From Brevibacterium sp. 'Marine' (GTDB taxonomy: Bacteria > Actinomycetota > Actinomycetes > Actinomycetales > Brevibacteriaceae): DNA of 64,000 nt. Where the stretch lies: assembly GCF_012844365.1 (NCBI RefSeq), contig NZ_CP051626.1, forward strand, positions 1,488,001 to 1,552,000. Direction: 5' to 3'. This document shows, piece after piece, positions 60,739 to 64,000 of the stretch. The position numbers and the translations under genes are program-made. How positions within the stretch are numbered: the first letter of the stretch is position 1; each line of letters begins with the position of its first letter. The notes beneath the pieces are model-generated. The model was not told where the DNA came from. It did not search any database and saw nothing but the letters and a program-made list of their open reading frames with translations.

Positions 60739-61461
60739 TCAGCTGCAGCCGTTCGGGCCGCATGCCGCGCCGTCGGCGAAGTCCTCGGCCGCTGACTGCG
60801 GAGTGCCGGCGAGGACCGTGAGCTTCTGTCCTTCTTTCCAGGCGGTCTCGAAGGCCTGTGAGAAGACCTCCGCGGGTTGTGCTCCGGAGATGCCGTACTT
60901 GCGGTCGATGACGAAGAACGGGACTCCATTGGCGCCGAGCGCGCGGGCCTCACTGATGTCGGCCTGAACCTCGTCCGAGAATTCATCGGTTGCGAGGATA
61001 CGGCGGACTTCGTCGGGGTCGAGGCCGATCTCACGCCCCGCCTCGGCGAGGTAATCGATGTCACCGATGTCGCGCCCCTTCTCGAAGTGGCCCGAGAGCA
61101 GCGTTTCCTTGGCCTCGGACATGAGGTCGTGAGTTTTGGCGAAGTGGAGGAAGCGGTGGGCGGTGAAGCTGTTGGCCACGATGATCGAGTCGAAGTCGTA
61201 GTTCAGGCCGACTCCGGCGGCCTGCTGTGTGACATGGTCGAACATCTGTCGTACCTGAACGGTGGGCATGCCCTTCGTCTGGCTGAGGTATTCGGTCTCG
61301 GTGCCGTCGAAGTGATCGGGCAGGCTCGGGTCGAGCTGGAAGCTGCGCCATTGGACGTCGACGTCATCCTTGTGAGCGAAGTCGTCGAGGGCATCCTCGA
61401 AGCGACGTTTTCCGATATAGCACCAGGGGCAGGCGATGTCCGACCAGATCTCAATCTTCAT
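60739..61461 (-). CDS. DsbA-family oxidoreductase (FrnE type)
   Basis: From ATG 61461 the product is 240 residues. It has the thioredoxin-fold start IEIWSDIACPWCYIGKRRFEDAL with the CPWC redox pair, a helical insert (DHVTQQAAGVGLNYDFDSI, FLHFAKTHDLM) and the cis-Pro loop ALGANGVPFFVIDRKYGISGAQP. The tail has a CGPNGC motif. FrnE-type proteins are cytoplasmic disulfide oxidoreductases linked to polyketide isomerisation or oxidative stress. It lies 46 bases after the radical SAM gene on the same strand. Confidence 0.88.
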   Translation of the reverse strand: MKIEIWSDIACPWCYIGKRRFEDALDDFAHKDDVDVQWRSFQLDPSLPDHFDGTETEYLSQTKGMPTVQVRQMFDHVTQQAAGVGLNYDFDSIIVANSFTAHRFLHFAKTHDLMSEAKETLLSGHFEKGRDIGDIDYLAEAGREIGLDPDEVRRILATDEFSDEVQADISEARALGANGVPFFVIDRKYGISGAQPAEVFSQAFETAWKEGQKLTVLAGTPQSAAEDFADGAACGPNGCS

Positions 61462-61507
61462 ATCAGGGCAAACCGCGCCGGCTGTGCAGTTATTCCAGAC
61501 CTCCTGA

Positions 61508-62584
61508 TCAGAACAGCGCCTGCTGTTTCGGAGCGGCGAAAAGCTGAACCTGTGCCGCCAGCGCACCCGCCTGCTGCGAGGTTCGGTCCGCACCCGGTCG
61601 ACCGTGCATTCTCGATGTCGCCGGGTAGTCGTCATCGCTGCGTCCGCGCAGACCATAGCGGTCGATGAGCGGGTTGATGCGTTCGCCCAGCCACCGTCGA
61701 TACTCCTTCGACGCGTAGGAGGAGCCTGCGTACATCCTGCGATAGCGGGGGAGGAGCTCTGGGCGTTCGCGCTCGAGCCATTCGAAGAACCATTCGCGGG
61801 CACCGGGGCGCAGGTGCAGGGCGCCGTAGACGACCCGCGCGGCCCCGGCGTCTCTGATTGCCCGAAGAGCGGATTCGAGGTGGTCACGGGAATCGGTGAG
61901 CTTCGGCATGATCGGCATCATGAAGACGGTGACATCGAACCCGAGTTCGGCGGCCGCGCGCACGGTGGCCAGCCTGGCCTTCGTCGTCGGCGTGCCGGGT
62001 TCGAGGCTCTGCTGCAGAGCGTCGTCGTGAACGGCGATCGACATGCTGATCTCAACAGGAGCGTCTTCGGCAACGCGGGCCAGCAGAGGCAGATCCCGTC
62101 GCAGCAGTGTGCCCTTGGTCAGAATCGACATCGGAGTCGACTGCTCGGCCAGAGCTGTGATGATCCCCGGCATGAGGGAGTAGCGGCCTTCGGCGCGCTG
62201 ATAGGGGTCGGTGTTCGTGCCCAGGGCCACATGGTCTCTCGCCCATGTCGGACGCGCCACCTCGGCGGCGAGGACGTCGGCGATATTGATCTTGACGACG
62301 ACCTGGCGATCGAAGTCGGTTCCGGAATCGAGATCGAGGTAGCGGTGAGTGTTCCTGGCGAAGCAGTACACGCAGGCGTGTGAGCAACCGCGGTAGGGGT
62401 TGACGGTCCAGGAGAAGGGCATCGAGCTGGACTGGGGAACCTTGTTCAGCGCCGACTTCGCCAGCACCTCGTGGAAGGTGATTCCTGAGAATTCCGGCGT
62501 CTGCACCGACCGGACCAGGCCCTTCGTCCCGAAGAGGACAGGTGTGCCGGGGTCGGTGCTGCCGCTCGCTTCGTTCCACCGCAT
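61508..62584 (-). CDS. Rv2578c-type radical SAM protein
   Basis: The 358-residue product has the radical SAM cluster motif in NPYRGCSHACVYCFARNTH (CxxxCxxC), a TIM-barrel-like region with ALGTNTDPYQRAEGRYSLMPGIITAL, ISMSIAVHDDALQQSLEPGTPT, and VFMMPIMPKLTDS. This is the SplB-like Rv2578c family found across Actinobacteria, whose substrate is not known. Translation starts just before the divergent flank of a short intergenic gap. Possibly co-transcribed with the dsbA-like gene downstream. Confidence 0.88.
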   Translation of the reverse strand: MRWNEASGSTDPGTPVLFGTKGLVRSVQTPEFSGITFHEVLAKSALNKVPQSSSMPFSWTVNPYRGCSHACVYCFARNTHRYLDLDSGTDFDRQVVVKINIADVLAAEVARPTWARDHVALGTNTDPYQRAEGRYSLMPGIITALAEQSTPMSILTKGTLLRRDLPLLARVAEDAPVEISMSIAVHDDALQQSLEPGTPTTKARLATVRAAAELGFDVTVFMMPIMPKLTDSRDHLESALRAIRDAGAARVVYGALHLRPGAREWFFEWLERERPELLPRYRRMYAGSSYASKEYRRWLGERINPLIDRYGLRGRSDDDYPATSRMHGRPGADRTSQQAGALAAQVQLFAAPKQQALF

Positions 62585-62645
62585 GGCATAATTCGAACAC
62601 GAGTTCGAATGCGAGTCAAGGGTGGGGCATAGCGTTCAGGCGAGG

Positions 62646-63176
62646 TCAGGAAACGCGCAGTCCCTTGAACTCACTGCGGTGGAAGACCAGGGCCTCGGGG
62701 CCGTCATCGTTTCGGGTGCCGAGGATCTCGAGCAGTGCCACCGTGTGATCGCCTGCCGCGACCTCATCGTAGAGCCTGGTCCAGAGGAACGCCGAGCTGC
62801 CGGGGATCGTCAGCGCGCCTCCGGCCGTGACCTCAGGGCTGACGCCGGTGAATCGTCGACTGCGGTCCTTGGCGGCCAACTGCCTGGCCAGGTGCTCCTG
62901 GTCGGTGCCCAGCAGGGAGATGCCCAGCTCGGGGGCTCGTCGCAGGGTGGGCCAGGTGGACGATGTGTTCTGGACGGCGACGCTGACCAGGGGCGGGTCG
63001 AGGGAGACGCCGACGGTGAGGGTGGAGGCGACAAGGCCCAGTGGTGCCGCATCGATTTCGGCGCCGATGAAAGCGACCCCCTGGGGGAAATGGGAGAAGG
63101 TCTCGCGGAGAGCCTCGGGTGTTGCCGGGTTCACCGGGGCCGGTGATTGTGCGGTGCGGTCTGCCAAGAGCGTCAT
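62646..63176 (-). CDS. Flavin reductase-like protein (RutF/HpaC type)
   Basis: From ATG 63176 (AGGTGAAGGA upstream) the product is 176 residues, the usual length. It has the split-barrel FMN-binding domain: LRETFSHFPQGVAFIGAEID, APLGLVASTLTVGVSLDPPLVSVAVQNTSSTWPTLR, FTGVSPEV and DHTVALLEILG. Such enzymes supply reduced flavin to a two-component monooxygenase. No partner oxygenase is adjacent on this strand. The upstream open frame to 63296 has no ribosome-binding site and covers the promoter. Confidence 0.85.
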   Translation of the reverse strand: MTLLADRTAQSPAPVNPATPEALRETFSHFPQGVAFIGAEIDAAPLGLVASTLTVGVSLDPPLVSVAVQNTSSTWPTLRRAPELGISLLGTDQEHLARQLAAKDRSRRFTGVSPEVTAGGALTIPGSSAFLWTRLYDEVAAGDHTVALLEILGTRNDDGPEALVFHRSEFKGLRVS

Positions 63177-63484
63177 TCCTTCACCTCTGTGCTCGTGTGG
63201 TCGTCGGTGTCTCAGGTGCCCGCTGCTTTCGTTGAGCAGACGTTGAGCAGACAATGCCGACGGGGCCGTCTGATCGGTGTCGATGGAGTCGATCATCGCA
63301 AAGCCACGGCGTCGACGTCGTGGCCGGGGTCATATGAAGACGACTTATGACCACATATGACGCTGAGAGTCGAGACGTGACACATGCAGGCAGGTGTCGG
63401 CGGCGTCCGGGCATAGATTGCTCAACGAAACACGCGCTCGACTGGAAGCGAGCCGAACCGAACCCCGCCGCAGAGGAGCACCGC
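63177..63484. other. Divergent intergenic region without a supported gene
   Basis: A 308-base gap between the flavin reductase and the MHS transporter. No coding region is supported. An inverted repeat at 63329-63361 is the only structure I can defend; AGAGGAGC at 63473-63480 is the ribosome-binding site of the transporter. Confidence 0.55.
63329..63361. promoter_or_regulatory. Inverted repeat GTCATATG-N17-CATATGAC
   Basis: Perfect 8-base arms (63329-63336, 63354-63361), with an additional CTTATGAC half-site between them (63344-63351), making three related half-sites. It is an operator candidate for the divergent flavin reductase and MHS transporter genes. Confidence 0.5.
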
Positions 63485-64000
63485 ATGACGCAGACGCCGG
63501 TCACCGCACCGAGCACCCAGGACCCACCGCAGCGGTTCCTGTCCGGGAAGAAGCGGGTCCTGGCCTCGGCCTTCGCCGGGACGACCATCGAGTGGTACGA
63601 CTTCTACCTCTACGGCACCGCCGCGGCCCTGATCTTCAACGTCCAGTTCTTCCCCTCAGACAGTGAACTCGGCAGCCGACTCGCCTCCTTCGCCACCCTC
63701 GCCGTCGGGTTCTTCGCCCGACCCTTGGGCGGAATCATCGCCGGCCACCTCGGTGATCGTGTCGGACGCAAGGCTCTGCTCGTCGTGTCCCTGCTGTCCA
63801 TGGGGACGGCGTCGACGCTCATCGGACTGGTCCCGAACTTCGACGCCATCGGCTGGTGGGCCGCAGCCTCCCTCGTCGTCCTGCGCATCGTCCAAGGTCT
63901 GTCGGCAGGAGCCGAATGGGGCGGATCGGCCCTGCTGTCGGTCGAACACGCCCCCGTCCGAAAGCGCGGTCTCTTCGGATCCTTCACACAGATCGGATCC
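63485..64000 (+). CDS. MFS transporter, MHS family, N-terminal fragment
   Basis: The gene runs off the window after 172 codons. The visible part covers about five helices and has the MHS markers GTTIEWYDFYLYGTAAALIF, AGHLGDRVGRKALL and LRIVQGLSAGAEWGGSALLSVEHAP. It is closest in layout to the paralogue at 29368, including the MTQTP start. Substrate unknown. Confidence 0.88.
   Translation, partial: MTQTPVTAPSTQDPPQRFLSGKKRVLASAFAGTTIEWYDFYLYGTAAALIFNVQFFPSDSELGSRLASFATLAVGFFARPLGGIIAGHLGDRVGRKALLVVSLLSMGTASTLIGLVPNFDAIGWWAAASLVVLRIVQGLSAGAEWGGSALLSVEHAPVRKRGLFGSFTQIGS

Overview
This 64 kb window looks like chromosome from a high-GC actinobacterium; Brevibacterium or a close relative is my best guess. 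The support is a uniformly high GC content, frequent GTG starts, many 4-bp ATGA/GTGA stop-start overlaps, and actinobacterial families (GPGG small membrane protein, Rv2578c-type radical SAM protein, several MHS transporters). The genus is inference; the sequence holds no rRNA or other strict marker. I see no tRNA, rRNA, CRISPR array, phage or insertion sequence.

Region 1 (1-11 kb) is mostly housekeeping and accessory metabolism: the tail of a metal P-type ATPase, a CatE-like ring-cleavage/VOC protein, a lipoprotein, RraA, a D-cysteine desulfhydrase-type PLP enzyme, a DAACS symporter, two small paralogous proteins, a PAP2 phosphatase and two acyl-CoA dehydrogenases. Region 2 (10.8-30.7 kb) is a lignin-aromatic catabolic island. 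It holds an AAHS aromatic-acid transporter divergent from metF-purU-ligM (tetrahydrofolate-dependent O-demethylation with C1 recycling), a PadR regulator, a translationally coupled hydroxycinnamate side-chain operon (MHS transporter, CoA ligase, crotonase, acetoacetyl-CoA-synthetase-like enzyme, hydroxyacyl-CoA dehydrogenase, amidohydrolase) divergent from a PaaX-like regulator, and a LysR regulator divergent from a very unusual single-chain cytochrome P450, adrenodoxin-reductase-like and flavodoxin fusion, followed by another MHS transporter. Read together, ferulate-type acids could be shortened to vanillate-type acids, demethylated by the LigM-like enzyme, and the methyl group released as formate; the P450 fusion would supply a second, oxidative, route to ring substrates.

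Region 3 (30.7-41.4 kb) has a NarL-type two-component pair, a DUF4352 protein, a fructosamine-kinase-like protein, and then a compact uncharacterised cluster: MDR dehydrogenase, divergent 6-pyruvoyltetrahydropterin-synthase homologue, GT4 glycosyltransferase, methyltransferase and flippase-like membrane protein, converging on a fused GTP cyclohydrolase II/RibD reductase and a CDP-alcohol phosphatidyltransferase. This reads like a pathway that makes, decorates and possibly membrane-anchors a GTP-derived pterin or pyrimidine compound; no product is known to me.

Region 4 (41.5-64 kb) has a GPGG protein, an orphan formylglycine-generating enzyme, a LysR gene broken by a one-base frameshift, MFS and SLC13 carriers, a succinyl-CoA:acetate-type CoA-transferase, an NTF2-fold protein coupled to an NCS1 permease, a DesK-DesR-desaturase module with a perfect dyad in the promoter gap, two YhgE/Pip-like membrane proteins (one internally duplicated) each divergent from its own TetR regulator, MgtC, a FrnE-type DsbA, a radical SAM protein, a flavin reductase and the start of another MHS transporter. 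Two long palindromes at 57.4 and 60.7 kb are near-identical, with a compensatory base-pair change. Several operator candidates were read directly, including two perfect TGTGA-N6-TCACA sites upstream of the second acyl-CoA dehydrogenase and of the P450 fusion.
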